Part shown: positions 7,749 to 16,668 of the stretch, piece after piece | How positions within the stretch are numbered: position 1 is the stretch's first letter | Layout: every line of letters starts with the position of its first letter | The notes under the pieces: generated by a model | Told to the model about the DNA's origin: nothing | Seen by the model: only the letters and a program-made list of their open reading frames with translations | Databases searched by the model: none | Made by a program: the position numbers and the translations under genes | Assembly (NCBI GenBank): GCA_902796965.1 | Contig: CADBRA010000091.1 | Location: forward strand, 1 to 53,846 | DNA: 53,846 bases | Origin: an uncultured Eubacteriales bacterium | Lineage (GTDB): Bacteria; Bacillota; Clostridia; Peptostreptococcales; Anaerovoracaceae | Direction: 5' to 3'

Positions 7749-10127
7749 CTATTGTTTCAGCTTCACGACAGTGACTCCCTCGCCGCCATCGTTATATTCA
7801 GCCGGATGAAAAGAATCAACGTGTTTATTCTGCTTAAGCATAGCACGTATTCCTGTGCGGAGCACTCCGGTTCCTCTGCCGTGGATGATTCTCACCTGAC
7901 CGAGTCCAGACATATACGCATCATCTATATATTTGTCGACTTCCATCCCGGCCTCATCGAGTGTCATGCCTATCACGTTTATCTCAGTTGATATATCTGA
8001 CGCTTTCTGCCTGTACATCCGCCCGTACGATGTTTTTTCAAATGTCTTCTGAACGCCGTGGCTGTCTATAATAGTGATGTCCGACAGCGGCATCCTCATC
8101 TTCATCAGGCCTATCTGAACGAGAACTCCCCCTTTATCATCAGGCAGTCCGGCAATCACTCCTTTTTTGTCGAGGCTTAATACTTTTACCTTTGCTCCGA
8201 CCTTTATGTCACTCTTCCTGGCGGGATGAGTGTTTTCAACGCGCTTCAGCTCTGATCTGCTGCGGAACTTATCACTCTTTTCGCGTATCTGTCTGCGGAT
8301 TTTCTGCTCTCTGTAAACCGCATTCTCAGGAGCCTCTTTACGCAGCTGCCTGAGTTCTTTCCTGATTTCTTCAGAGAACTCACGCGCCTCGGCCACGGTA
8401 TCGCTCGCCTGCTGGCGCGCTTTTTCGAGAGCTTTGCGGCTCTTTTCCTCCATCGCGGATATGCTGGAACGCGATTCTTCCTGTTCGCGTTCCATTTGTG
8501 CGCGCAGAGCGCGCGCCCGTTCGAGCTCTTTTTCTGCGTCTCTGTGTTCCTGCTCTATAGATGATATAAGATCTTCAAACTCGATATCGGCGCTAGCGAG
8601 TCTTGCTCCCGCATCAGCTATGATATCCTCGTCGATTCCGAGCCGTCTCGCTATCTCAAACGCATTTGACTTTCCAGGTATGCCGATTATCATCCTGTAT
8701 GTCGGACAGAGCCTTTCGATGTCGAACTCCATGGACGCATTCTCAACACCCTCTGTGGACAATGCATATTTCTTGAGCTCGCTGTAGTGGGTTGTAGCGA
8801 ATATCATCGAGCCCTTTTTTCTCAGGAACTCGAGTACAGACATTGCGAGCGCTGCGCCCTCTGCCGGATCTGTGCCGGCTCCAAGTTCGTCAAGCAGCAC
8901 AAATGTGTTTTCATCTGCATTTTCCGTGATCTCGACTATATTCTTCATATGAGCAGAAAATGTAGACAGGCTCTGCTCTATGCTCTGCTCGTCACCTATG
9001 TCCGCATATATGCTTTCCATGACCGGGAGCACAGTTCCGGGCGCCGCCGGCACATGCATTCCGCTCTGGTTCATAAGCATAAGAAGTCCTGCTGTTTTGA
9101 GCGCGACTGTTTTGCCGCCCGTGTTCGGCCCAGTTATTATCAGCGTCCTGTATGTTCTGCCAGCTGTGATGTCGAGCGGAACGACTTTTTCCGGGTCTAT
9201 CAGAGGATGGCGTCCCTGTCTGATATCGAGCACCCCATCCTCACTGATCTCTGCCGCTGTGCAGTTCATCTCTATCGACATGCGCGCTTTAGCGAATATG
9301 ACGTCAAGCCTTGTCAGATATTTCTGATTATTGACAATACTCCTCACACTATGGCCGACCTCGCCTGAAAGTTCTTTAAGTATGCGCGCGATTTCTTCGC
9401 GCTCCTTTGTTTCAAGTTCGCGTATATTATTGTTTATGTCGACGACCGGCTGCGGCTCTATGAAAAGCGTGGCACCTGACGCCGAACTGTCATGAACAAC
9501 GCCCGGCAGTTTTGCACGGTGCTCCTGTTTCACAGGTATGACCATCCTGCCGTCCCGCACAGTGACCACGGAGTCCTGCAGCGCATCCTTGTATGCCGGC
9601 GAGCTTACTATTGAATTAATACGTGCCCGCGCACTTTCCTGCTCCCTGACGATGCGCCTCCTTATGTCATGAAGAGCCGGACTGGCAGTATCAGCCATCT
9701 CGTCTCTGCTGAGAATACAGCGCGATATGCGGTCAGCGAGTCTGCTCTCATCATTCAGCAGATTGCCGTATTCTTTTATAAGTGGAACTTCCGGCAGCTC
9801 TTCATCACTCAGGAATGTTTTCACATCAGCAGCCGCTCTGAGACTCGAAGCCACGTCAAGAAGATCATCCATGCCGAGGACACGCCCCTTTTCTGCATAA
9901 CGAGCTTTCTTTTTTATATCGCAAAGACCGCCGAGCGGAAGGCTGCCCTTTGAAAGGACAACACTCACCGCCTCGTCGGTCTCTTTTAGTCTTTCGCGTA
10001 TCTCATGAGCCTTCGAAAGTGGCGCCATATCGCCGATGTCCTTCACGGCCATCGGCGACTGCGCATATCCTGCGAGGATTTTTTTCACGCTGTCGAATTC
10101 CAAAATCCGGTAAACTCTTTCGTCCAT
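7749..10127 (-). CDS. mutS2: MutS2 family endonuclease/ATPase
   Basis: 792 residues, the usual MutS2 length. Visible in order: the MutS-like core and lever region; Walker A GPNTGGKT (near 335-342); Walker B ending FVLLDELGAGTDPAEGAAL; a long charged coiled coil (about 500-620); and a C-terminal Smr nuclease domain with IIHGRGTGVLR. MutS2 lacks the mismatch-recognition domain of MutS; family studies link it to suppressing recombination and, in Bacillus, to splitting collided ribosomes. It sits 21 nt after the zapA-like gene, the same pairing seen in Bacillus-type genomes, and is the last gene before a 227-nt gap. Confidence 0.95.
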   Translation of the reverse strand: MDERVYRILEFDSVKKILAGYAQSPMAVKDIGDMAPLSKAHEIRERLKETDEAVSVVLSKGSLPLGGLCDIKKKARYAEKGRVLGMDDLLDVASSLRAAADVKTFLSDEELPEVPLIKEYGNLLNDESRLADRISRCILSRDEMADTASPALHDIRRRIVREQESARARINSIVSSPAYKDALQDSVVTVRDGRMVIPVKQEHRAKLPGVVHDSSASGATLFIEPQPVVDINNNIRELETKEREEIARILKELSGEVGHSVRSIVNNQKYLTRLDVIFAKARMSIEMNCTAAEISEDGVLDIRQGRHPLIDPEKVVPLDITAGRTYRTLIITGPNTGGKTVALKTAGLLMLMNQSGMHVPAAPGTVLPVMESIYADIGDEQSIEQSLSTFSAHMKNIVEITENADENTFVLLDELGAGTDPAEGAALAMSVLEFLRKKGSMIFATTHYSELKKYALSTEGVENASMEFDIERLCPTYRMIIGIPGKSNAFEIARRLGIDEDIIADAGARLASADIEFEDLISSIEQEHRDAEKELERARALRAQMEREQEESRSSISAMEEKSRKALEKARQQASDTVAEAREFSEEIRKELRQLRKEAPENAVYREQKIRRQIREKSDKFRSRSELKRVENTHPARKSDIKVGAKVKVLSLDKKGVIAGLPDDKGGVLVQIGLMKMRMPLSDITIIDSHGVQKTFEKTSYGRMYRQKASDISTEINVIGMTLDEAGMEVDKYIDDAYMSGLGQVRIIHGRGTGVLRTGIRAMLKQNKHVDSFHPAEYNDGGEGVTVVKLKQ

Positions 10128-10148
10128 TTAGAATTCTTTCTCTGTTAT

Positions 10149-10877
10149 CTAATGCTGTTTCTTAAGTTCGTCAAGTTCGTTTTTGAGATTGATGTTCTCC
10201 ATTTGTATGTCGAAAAAGCTGTTTTCGAGCTCTTTATACTTGCTCTGGAAATTTTCAAGAGATCTCGACTCATTCTGCTCAGAACTCTCCGCATTTCTGA
10301 GTTTTTCCTCGAGTTCGGAAACCTTCGTCTCCAGCTCTTTTCCTGCAGCCTCAGCTGTGCTCAGTTTTCCTGCCAGATCCTCAGCTCCGCCGGCCCTATC
10401 CTCGAGATCTGCTATCTTTTCCTCTGCAGCTTTCAATTTTGCTGCCGCATCGTTGTACTGATCTGTCATGCTCTGAAGCGACTCTCTGACATCATTGAGC
10501 TCGACGTTTTTCATGTTGAAGATGCGCTGGAGTTCCTGAAGCTGCTCAACGCTGTTCTTTGCGTCTTCCTGGTATTTTCTGAAGCTCGCTTTTGCGTCCT
10601 CCCACAGCTTTACATAGTGGTCAGCGTCTTTTTTAAGCTTGTCTATTTCAGCCTGTTTCTTCTCACTGTCAGCTGTCTGCTCAAAGTATTCGCTCGAAAT
10701 ATTAACAGCGGCGAGCACTGCGAGCGAGAGAGTCGAAAGCGACGGCAGACCCTTTGAAAGCTCGGTCATCGTCTTATCAACATGCCCTGCGACTCTTTCC
10801 ATCTCCTCGTTTGAAGCAGTTCCGGCAATCGTATACTGCTGTCCGAATATCTTAACTGTTGTCTTGTTCTGTGCCAT
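10149..10877 (-). CDS. zapA: ZapA-like division protein with a long coiled-coil tail
   Basis: Residues 1-75 form a ZapA domain (KTTVKIFGQQYTIAGTASNEEMERVAGHVDKTMTEL, then LAVLAAVNISSEYFE). ZapA binds FtsZ and stabilises Z-ring filaments. The usual protein is about 80-110 residues; this one has 242, because residues 76-240 form an almost uninterrupted charged coiled coil (EKKQAEIDKLKKD..., ELETKVSELEEKLRN...). It lies between pheT (26 nt upstream) and mutS2 (21 nt downstream). The tail may lengthen cross-bridges or bind another partner; that part is inference. Confidence 0.85.
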   Translation of the reverse strand: MAQNKTTVKIFGQQYTIAGTASNEEMERVAGHVDKTMTELSKGLPSLSTLSLAVLAAVNISSEYFEQTADSEKKQAEIDKLKKDADHYVKLWEDAKASFRKYQEDAKNSVEQLQELQRIFNMKNVELNDVRESLQSMTDQYNDAAAKLKAAEEKIADLEDRAGGAEDLAGKLSTAEAAGKELETKVSELEEKLRNAESSEQNESRSLENFQSKYKELENSFFDIQMENINLKNELDELKKQH

Positions 10878-10903
10878 TAGGAAATCCTCCTGACTGTTAT
10901 TTC

Positions 10904-13306
10904 CTACATCTTTCTGAGCTCAGCGCCGAACTTCGTCTCAAGGCTCTCTACTATCTTGTGCTGCCTGCTGCTTACTTCATCGTCCGTGAGCGTTCTGTCA
11001 GGCACTCTGTATGTCAGAGCGAATGCCACGCTCTTTTTGCCCGGAGCGATCTGAATGCCTCTGTATACATCGAAAAGCTCGATGCTCTCAAGTATATTTC
11101 CTCCTTCAGCACGTATCTCATCTTCGAGCTCCCTGACCGTTATTTTCTCATCAACCGTCATGGCAATATCTCTCGTAACGGCCGGATACTTAGGCAGCGC
11201 TTTATAAATTATTTCTGTATTCGTCTGGCCTATGATAACCGAGAACAGCAGCTCGCAGCAATAAACTTCTTCTGAAATGCCGTATCTTTCGGCGACATCA
11301 GGTCTTATCTGGCCCATAGTGCCGATCATCTCTCCGTTTGAGATTATGTTGGCGCATCTTCCAGGATGGTAAGTGGCAAGTCCGGATTCTGCCGAGAACT
11401 CTGCATCTCTAATGCCGAGATGGTCGAGAAGTCCTTCTATATATCCCTTGAGAACAAAGAAATCAGCTCCGCCGCCATATATTCCGATGCACAGTCCGTC
11501 AGCTTCAGCCGGCATTCCATCACAGTTTATCTTTGAATCGTTGAATATCTTTCCTATCTCGAAAAGACGGACTGCCTTGTTTCCTCTGGCGTTGTTCCTC
11601 TCGAGCGTGCTCATCATGCTCGGTATAAGCATAGTTCTCATCACGCTTGTATCCTCACCGAGAGGATTAATGATCTTTACGAAATTCCTGTGCATGAGAT
11701 CAGTTTCAGAGACATTTACCTTGTCTACGCTTTCAGGACTGACAAACGAGTATGTGAGTATCTCGTCGAGACCGTAAGCCGTCAGGATTTCTCTCGCCTT
11801 TCCTCTGATCGTTTCGTTTTTCGTCATAGATGCGGCAGATCCGCCGGCAGGGAGCGTAACAGGAAGCCTGTCATAGCCGTACATGCGGGCAACCTCTTCA
11901 ACGTAATCTTCCTCTATATTGAGGTCCTGTCTTACTGTAGGAGGCACAACGTGTATGATATCGCCGTTAAGTTCAGCTTCCATCTCGAGGCTTCTGAATA
12001 TATCTGCCATATCCTGACCCGGAATATCTGTTCCGAGCACTTTATTAATGCGTGAAACTCTGACATCCAGAGGTCTCGGCGCCTGAACCTCTGGATAGAC
12101 ATCGACGCTTCCGCCTACAACTGTTCCGCATCCCAGCTCTTCCACAAGTCTGCAGAATCTGTCGGCTGCTCTCGCACACAGGTTGGCGTCTATTCCTTTT
12201 TCGAATTTTCCCGAGGCTTCTGTTCTGAGCCCGAGCTTCTTGGCAGTGAGCCTTACGGAATCGCCGTTGAAATTCGCCGACTCGAGGACGACTGTATCTG
12301 TATTTTCTGTTATCTCTGAATTCAGTCCGCCCATAACACCCGCGACTGCTACAGGACCATCTGCATCGTTTATCATGAGCATGGAACTGTCCAGCTCTCT
12401 TTCAACGCCGTCGAGCGTAGTGAATTTCGTTCCGTCTTCAGCTGTGTCAATAACTATCTTTCCGCCCTTGAGATGGTTGATGTCAAACGCGTGGAGAGGC
12501 TGGCCGTATTCCATCATGACGAAGTTCGTAATGTCCACAATATTGTTTACAGGTCTCATTCCGCCATGCATGAGACGCTTTTGCATCCACCACGGCGACG
12601 GACCGATCTTGACGTCCTTTATGACTCTCGCTGTGTATCTCGGACAGAGGTCAGGCTTTTTGTCCTCTACGCTTATGTATTCATTTACGTCGCCTTCTTC
12701 GTTCTCGGCGCTAATTGCCGGTTCCTTTTTCTTTTTTCCGAATACAGCCGCAGCTTCTCTTGCCATGCCGAGCATCGACAGGCAGTCAGGCCTGTTCGGC
12801 GTGATCTCGAAATCTATGACACTGTCCTCAATTTCAAGAGCGTCTTTTATATCTGTGCCCGGCTTGAAGTCACCGTCAAGTATCCAGATTCCGTCTTTCA
12901 GTTCTTTTGCGATTACCTTGTCCTCATATCCGAGTTCCTCAGCCGAACAGAGCATCCCGTTTGAGACCTCGCCTCTGAGTTTTCCTTTTTTTATGACTGT
13001 ACCGTCAGGAAGCCTGCCGCCATGGCGTATGACAGGAACGAGCGCCCCCTCGAAAACGTTTTTTGCGCCGGTCACAACCTGAAGCAGCTCGTCTTCTCCT
13101 ACGTCCAGCTGACATATGACCAGCTTGTCCGCGTTAGGATGCGGAGTAATCTTTTCTATCCGCGCAACCTGGATCTTTGAAAATTTATTTCCGATTTCTT
13201 CTACAGTCTCTATATTCGATCCCGAAAGAATCATCCTGTCAGCAAATTCCCTGACAGGAACATCTATATCAACATAGTCTTTAAGCCAGTTTACCGATAC
13301 TAACAT
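10904..13306 (-). CDS. pheT: phenylalanine-tRNA ligase beta subunit
   Basis: 800 residues, standard length. In order: an N-terminal OB-type tRNA-binding domain (VARIEKITPHPNADKLVICQLDVG); the B3/B4 editing region with ITPNRPDCLSMLGMAREAAAVFG; the B5 domain (PRPLDVRVSRINKVLGTDI); a catalytic-like core; and the C-terminal ferredoxin-fold anticodon-binding domain starting PKYPAVTRDIAMTVDE. It forms the alpha2-beta2 enzyme with PheS, encoded 21 nt upstream in the same orientation. ATG start. No truncation seen. Confidence 0.97.
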   Translation of the reverse strand: MLVSVNWLKDYVDIDVPVREFADRMILSGSNIETVEEIGNKFSKIQVARIEKITPHPNADKLVICQLDVGEDELLQVVTGAKNVFEGALVPVIRHGGRLPDGTVIKKGKLRGEVSNGMLCSAEELGYEDKVIAKELKDGIWILDGDFKPGTDIKDALEIEDSVIDFEITPNRPDCLSMLGMAREAAAVFGKKKKEPAISAENEEGDVNEYISVEDKKPDLCPRYTARVIKDVKIGPSPWWMQKRLMHGGMRPVNNIVDITNFVMMEYGQPLHAFDINHLKGGKIVIDTAEDGTKFTTLDGVERELDSSMLMINDADGPVAVAGVMGGLNSEITENTDTVVLESANFNGDSVRLTAKKLGLRTEASGKFEKGIDANLCARAADRFCRLVEELGCGTVVGGSVDVYPEVQAPRPLDVRVSRINKVLGTDIPGQDMADIFRSLEMEAELNGDIIHVVPPTVRQDLNIEEDYVEEVARMYGYDRLPVTLPAGGSAASMTKNETIRGKAREILTAYGLDEILTYSFVSPESVDKVNVSETDLMHRNFVKIINPLGEDTSVMRTMLIPSMMSTLERNNARGNKAVRLFEIGKIFNDSKINCDGMPAEADGLCIGIYGGGADFFVLKGYIEGLLDHLGIRDAEFSAESGLATYHPGRCANIISNGEMIGTMGQIRPDVAERYGISEEVYCCELLFSVIIGQTNTEIIYKALPKYPAVTRDIAMTVDEKITVRELEDEIRAEGGNILESIELFDVYRGIQIAPGKKSVAFALTYRVPDRTLTDDEVSSRQHKIVESLETKFGAELRKM

Positions 13307-13327
13307 TTATACACCTCTCACATACGC

Positions 13328-14353
13328 TTATCTGAACTGAGCGAGGAAACGCTCGTCGTTCTCATAGAACATTCTGATATCATCGATTTCATATTTGAGC
13401 ATAGCTATACGCTCAACTCCGATCCCGAATGCGAATCCGGTGTACTTTTCGGTATCAATTCCGCCAATCCTGAGCACATTAGGATGAACCATACCGCAGC
13501 CGAGAATTTCTATCCAGCCGCTTCCCTTGCAGACCTTGCATCCTTTGCCTCCGCACTTGAAGCATGAAACATCAACCTCGGCACTCGGCTCAGTGAACGG
13601 GAAATGGTGCGGCCTGAACTTCGTCTTTGTATCAGGTCCGAACATCTGTCTGGCAAATTCGCTCAGCGTTCCCTTGAGGTCTGCCATCGTGATCCCTTCT
13701 GCTACAACAAGACCCTCGACCTGATGAAATACAGGGGAATGAGTAGCGTCAGGCGTATCACATCTGTAAACTCTGCCCGGTGAGATTATGCGAAGAGGAG
13801 GATCCTGTGAAAGCAGTGTTCTCGCCTGCACCGGTGATGTCTGAGTCCTAAGCAGCGTCTTGTCTGTGATATAGAATGTATCTGTCATATCTCTTGACGG
13901 GTGGTTGGGACCGGCATTAAGAGCGTCGAAATTCATGAATACAGTCTCAACCTCAGGGCCTTCTGCGAGAGAGAATCCCATATTCATGAATATTCTCGTC
14001 ATCTCGTCTATCGTCTGAGTGATCGGGTGCTTCGCTCCGAGAACATGAACTTTTCCCGGCTCCGTCACATCGACAGTCTCTGCTTTGAATTTAAGCTCCT
14101 GCTGGCGCTTTTTGAATTCATCCATCTTGTCTGTGATTCTGTTCTGAATCGCGTTTCGCGCCTCATTAGCAAACTGTCCGACCTTTTTCCTCTCTTCCGG
14201 TGTCAGTCCTCCCATGGTGCGCAGGATCTTCGTCAGCTCACCTTTTTTGCCGAGATATTTTACTCTGAGTTCCTCGCTCTTTTCCATTGACTCGGCTTTG
14301 TCGATTGATTTCTGCGCCTCTTCAAGTATTTCCCTGATGTCATCAAGTAACAT
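13328..14353 (-). CDS. pheS: phenylalanine-tRNA ligase alpha subunit
   Basis: The ATG at 14353 (MLLDDIREILEEAQKSIDKAES, 341 aa) is the likely start: AAGGAG lies 9 nt upstream, whereas a longer TTG-initiated frame would contain that ribosome binding site within its coding sequence. An N-terminal coiled coil (about 1-90) is followed by the class II catalytic core with motif 2 (RVYRCDTPDATHSPVFHQVEG) and motif 3 (FAFGIGVERIAMLKYEI). A CxxCxGxGCxxC segment (SCFKCGGKGCKVCKGSG) near 270 is a zinc-binding-like insertion common in clostridial PheS. The gene follows the ftsZ terminator by about 40 nt, leaving little room for a promoter, and has no T-box leader. Confidence 0.97.
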   Translation of the reverse strand: MLLDDIREILEEAQKSIDKAESMEKSEELRVKYLGKKGELTKILRTMGGLTPEERKKVGQFANEARNAIQNRITDKMDEFKKRQQELKFKAETVDVTEPGKVHVLGAKHPITQTIDEMTRIFMNMGFSLAEGPEVETVFMNFDALNAGPNHPSRDMTDTFYITDKTLLRTQTSPVQARTLLSQDPPLRIISPGRVYRCDTPDATHSPVFHQVEGLVVAEGITMADLKGTLSEFARQMFGPDTKTKFRPHHFPFTEPSAEVDVSCFKCGGKGCKVCKGSGWIEILGCGMVHPNVLRIGGIDTEKYTGFAFGIGVERIAMLKYEIDDIRMFYENDERFLAQFR

Positions 14354-14390
14354 GTGTAAGTGCTCCTTCAAATAAATTTTTATATTCTGA

Positions 14391-14424
14391 AAAATAAAAG
14401 CCGGTTTATAAACCGGCTTATTTT
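14391..14424 (-). terminator. terminator after ftsZ
   Basis: A perfect palindrome, AAGCCGGTTTATAAACCGGCTT (11-bp arms including the loop), followed on the minus strand by TTATTTTTC. It closes the dcw cluster, but pheS begins only about 40 nt later, so read-through or a promoter embedded here must feed pheST. Confidence 0.75.
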
Positions 14425-14439
14425 AGGAAAAATCTTTCA

Positions 14440-15591
14440 TTAGTCTCTGAGTTTAGCCGCAGCGTTTTTCAGGAAATCAGGTACATCGATTGTGTCTGCA
14501 GACGCTCTTGGCGAAGCAGATTTTTCTTCTGTCTCTGATGACGGCTCAACTGCCTCTGGTTCTGCCGTTTCCCCAACCTCGTCTTCAGCAGGCTCCTCCG
14601 GTCCGCGCATGAGTTCAGCAAGATCAGGATCCTCGTCAAGATCCTCGAAGCCAGTAGCGATAACAGTAACTCTGATTTCGTCCTCGAGATCTCCGTTGAT
14701 GGAAGTACCAAATATGATATTCGCATCGCTTGCAGCAGCCTTCTGTACGAGATCAGCAGCTTCGTTGACTTCGAGCATGCCGAGGTCGTATCCGCCCATG
14801 ATATTGAACAGGATAGCCTTTGCTCCATCGATAGACGTCTCGAGAAGAGGACTTCCGATAGCTCCCTTGACAGCATCGACAACTCTGTTCTCGCCGGAAC
14901 CTGTACCGATTCCCATGTGCGCAATGCCTCTGTTGCTCATGACAGTCTTGACATCCGCGAAGTCGAGGTTGATGTTTCCTACCTCGCTGATGAGATCTGT
15001 TATACCCTGAACACCCTGTCTGAGCACATCGTCAGCCATGCCGAACGCCTCGCGCATCGTAGTGTTCTTGTCTGCTATTTCAAGAAGTTTATCATTTGGA
15101 ACTACGACGAGCGAATCAACATACTGTTTGAGATATTCTATGCCGAGGTCGGCGAAATCCCTGCGCCTCTTGCCCTCGAATGTGAACGGTTTCGTAACTA
15201 CGCCGACCGTAAGAATACCTTTTTCTCTTGCCGTCTTTGCTATGACAGGAGCTGCTCCGGTTCCTGTCCCACCGCCCATTCCGGCCGTGATGAATACCAT
15301 GTCCACGTCTTCAAAAACACGTGAAATCTCTTCTATGCTTTCTTCGGCAGCCTTTGTTCCTATTTCAGGATTCGCTCCTGCTCCGAGTCCCTTTGTGAGT
15401 TTTTCGCCAATCTGTATCTTTGTTTCCGCGATCGACGCGTCGAGCGCCTGTCTGTCAGTATTCACAGCTATGAAAGAAACGCCCTTCATGCCGGATTCTA
15501 TCATTCTGTTGACAGCATTGCCTCCACCGCCGCCGACACCTATGACCTTTATATGAGCATTGTCTGCTTCATTTACTTCAAACTGCAACAT
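14440..15591 (-). CDS. ftsZ: cell division GTPase FtsZ
   Basis: 383 residues. The tubulin signature [12 protein letters not shown] (near 103-114), the N-terminal [22 protein letters not shown], and T7-loop [11 protein letters not shown] are all present. After residue ~320 comes an acidic, disordered linker and the conserved C-terminal peptide [17 protein letters not shown], which in the family binds FtsA, SepF, EzrA or ZapA. FtsZ polymerises with GTP into the Z-ring. It is the last gene of the dcw cluster; ftsA, often next to it, is not here. A likely own promoter and a downstream terminator bracket it. Ribosome binding site GGGAGG. Confidence 0.98.
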   Translation of the reverse strand: MLQFEVNEADNAHIKVIGVGGGGGNAVNRMIESGMKGVSFIAVNTDRQALDASIAETKIQIGEKLTKGLGAGANPEIGTKAAEESIEEISRVFEDVDMVFITAGMGGGTGTGAAPVIAKTAREKGILTVGVVTKPFTFEGKRRRDFADLGIEYLKQYVDSLVVVPNDKLLEIADKNTTMREAFGMADDVLRQGVQGITDLISEVGNINLDFADVKTVMSNRGIAHMGIGTGSGENRVVDAVKGAIGSPLLETSIDGAKAILFNIMGGYDLGMLEVNEAADLVQKAAASDANIIFGTSINGDLEDEIRVTVIATGFEDLDEDPDLAELMRGPEEPAEDEVGETAEPEAVEPSSETEEKSASPRASADTIDVPDFLKNAAAKLRD

Positions 15592-15621
15592 TTAGCGTAC
15601 CTCCCGCTGTATATTCACTCA

Positions 15622-15650
15622 ATTTTATCATATCGCGTATGCGACCGCAA
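15622..15650 (-). promoter_or_regulatory. candidate ftsZ promoter
   Basis: On the minus strand TTGCGG (15650-15645) and TAAAAT (15627-15622) are 17 nt apart, giving a start about 25 nt before ftsZ. The -35 box is weak and the -10 box good. Confidence 0.45.
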
Positions 15651-15695
15651 TAAAATATAGACAAGAAAAACCATTAGAAGCACTACTTTTTCCAC

Positions 15696-15726
15696 GTGCG
15701 CTCCGCGCACAGCTGCGCCTCCGGCG
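15696..15726. repeat. two adjacent TCC-triloop hairpins
   Basis: GTGCGC-TCC-GCGCAC (15696-15710) is followed by CGCC-TCC-GGCG (15716-15726), in the gap between ftsQ and ftsZ. The first is part of an 18-mer, ACGTGCGCTCCGCGCACA, that recurs at about 46403 and 50375. Confidence 0.65.
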
Positions 15727-15757
15727 TATTTGCCCCTGTCATTTATCTCGTGTATAT

Positions 15758-16639
15758 TTATGCAGGCGAAAACGTCGCATATCCATCGCTCCCAATGTTG
15801 ATCGTTCCTGCAGTGTATCCTTTCTGACCGAGATCATATATAACCGCTTTCAAACCCTCGAGATCAGCTGTTATATCGTCAGGCGCTCCGGAGCATATCA
15901 GCGTGTCTGTTACATAACCGTGCACCGTGAGCGACGACATCACTTCCAGCTTTTTGAAAAACAAGCCGCTGGCATTAACCTTGTTGATCAGATCCATCAT
16001 ATTGGTCAGTTCATCATCAGCATCAGTTTTAGGAACGCTGCCCTGTTCATAACTCTTTATCTTTATTCCATTAATCTCAGTTGCCGTTATCTGAGTGTCT
16101 TCTTTTCCGATAACTCGCCCCTTCTCGTCGAGTATCAGATATTTGCCCTTGTACTGTATCGCAGCGGTAGGCACATGTTCCATGACAATAATTATGTACT
16201 CGTTCGGCAAACGCCTCGAGACAGTTACATTTGAGATATATTTATTCTTTGCCATGATCGCTTTTTTAACGGAATGTCCGGTATGACTGAATATGTTGTC
16301 TCCGACTTTTACTCCTGACTCGCTTATGAGCTCCTTGTCAGTTTTCATGACGTTGTTTTTTACTTCTATCTCGCTGATAGTAAAAAGGGACGACGAAAGC
16401 AAAAGATATCCCGACAGAAGAACAGCGATTATTACCGCAGCAGCGATCAGAGTCCGCTTCCTTCTGCTGCGCTGCCTTTTTCTGCGTTTTTCCAGCTTCT
16501 TCTGGCGTTTTGCACGCCTTTTCTCTATTTCAGGAGGGATTTTTTCTTCTCTGCGTTCCTCAGACTCGTATGAAGTGTCATACCCTCCGAATATATCTGA
16601 AGGGGTCACATATCCATCATATTTATTTTCATCATCCAT
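15758..16639 (-). CDS. ftsQ: FtsQ/DivIB family division protein
   Basis: 293 residues. A charged, Arg/Lys-rich cytoplasmic tail (1-60, with RRAKRQKKLEKRRKRQRSRRKR) precedes a single membrane segment (about 65-87, LIAAAVIIAVLLSGYLLLSS) and an outside POTRA domain (LFTISEIEVKNNVMKTDKELISESGVKVGDNIF). The rest is the beta domain. DivIB acts with FtsL and DivIC to license septal peptidoglycan synthesis by FtsW-PBP. It lies 29 nt after murG in the dcw order. Ribosome binding site GGGAGG. Assignment rests on topology, POTRA pattern and gene position. Confidence 0.9.
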   Translation of the reverse strand: MDDENKYDGYVTPSDIFGGYDTSYESEERREEKIPPEIEKRRAKRQKKLEKRRKRQRSRRKRTLIAAAVIIAVLLSGYLLLSSSLFTISEIEVKNNVMKTDKELISESGVKVGDNIFSHTGHSVKKAIMAKNKYISNVTVSRRLPNEYIIIVMEHVPTAAIQYKGKYLILDEKGRVIGKEDTQITATEINGIKIKSYEQGSVPKTDADDELTNMMDLINKVNASGLFFKKLEVMSSLTVHGYVTDTLICSGAPDDITADLEGLKAVIYDLGQKGYTAGTINIGSDGYATFSPA

Positions 16640-16668
16640 AATGTCGCCGTGATCCTCCCGGATAAATT

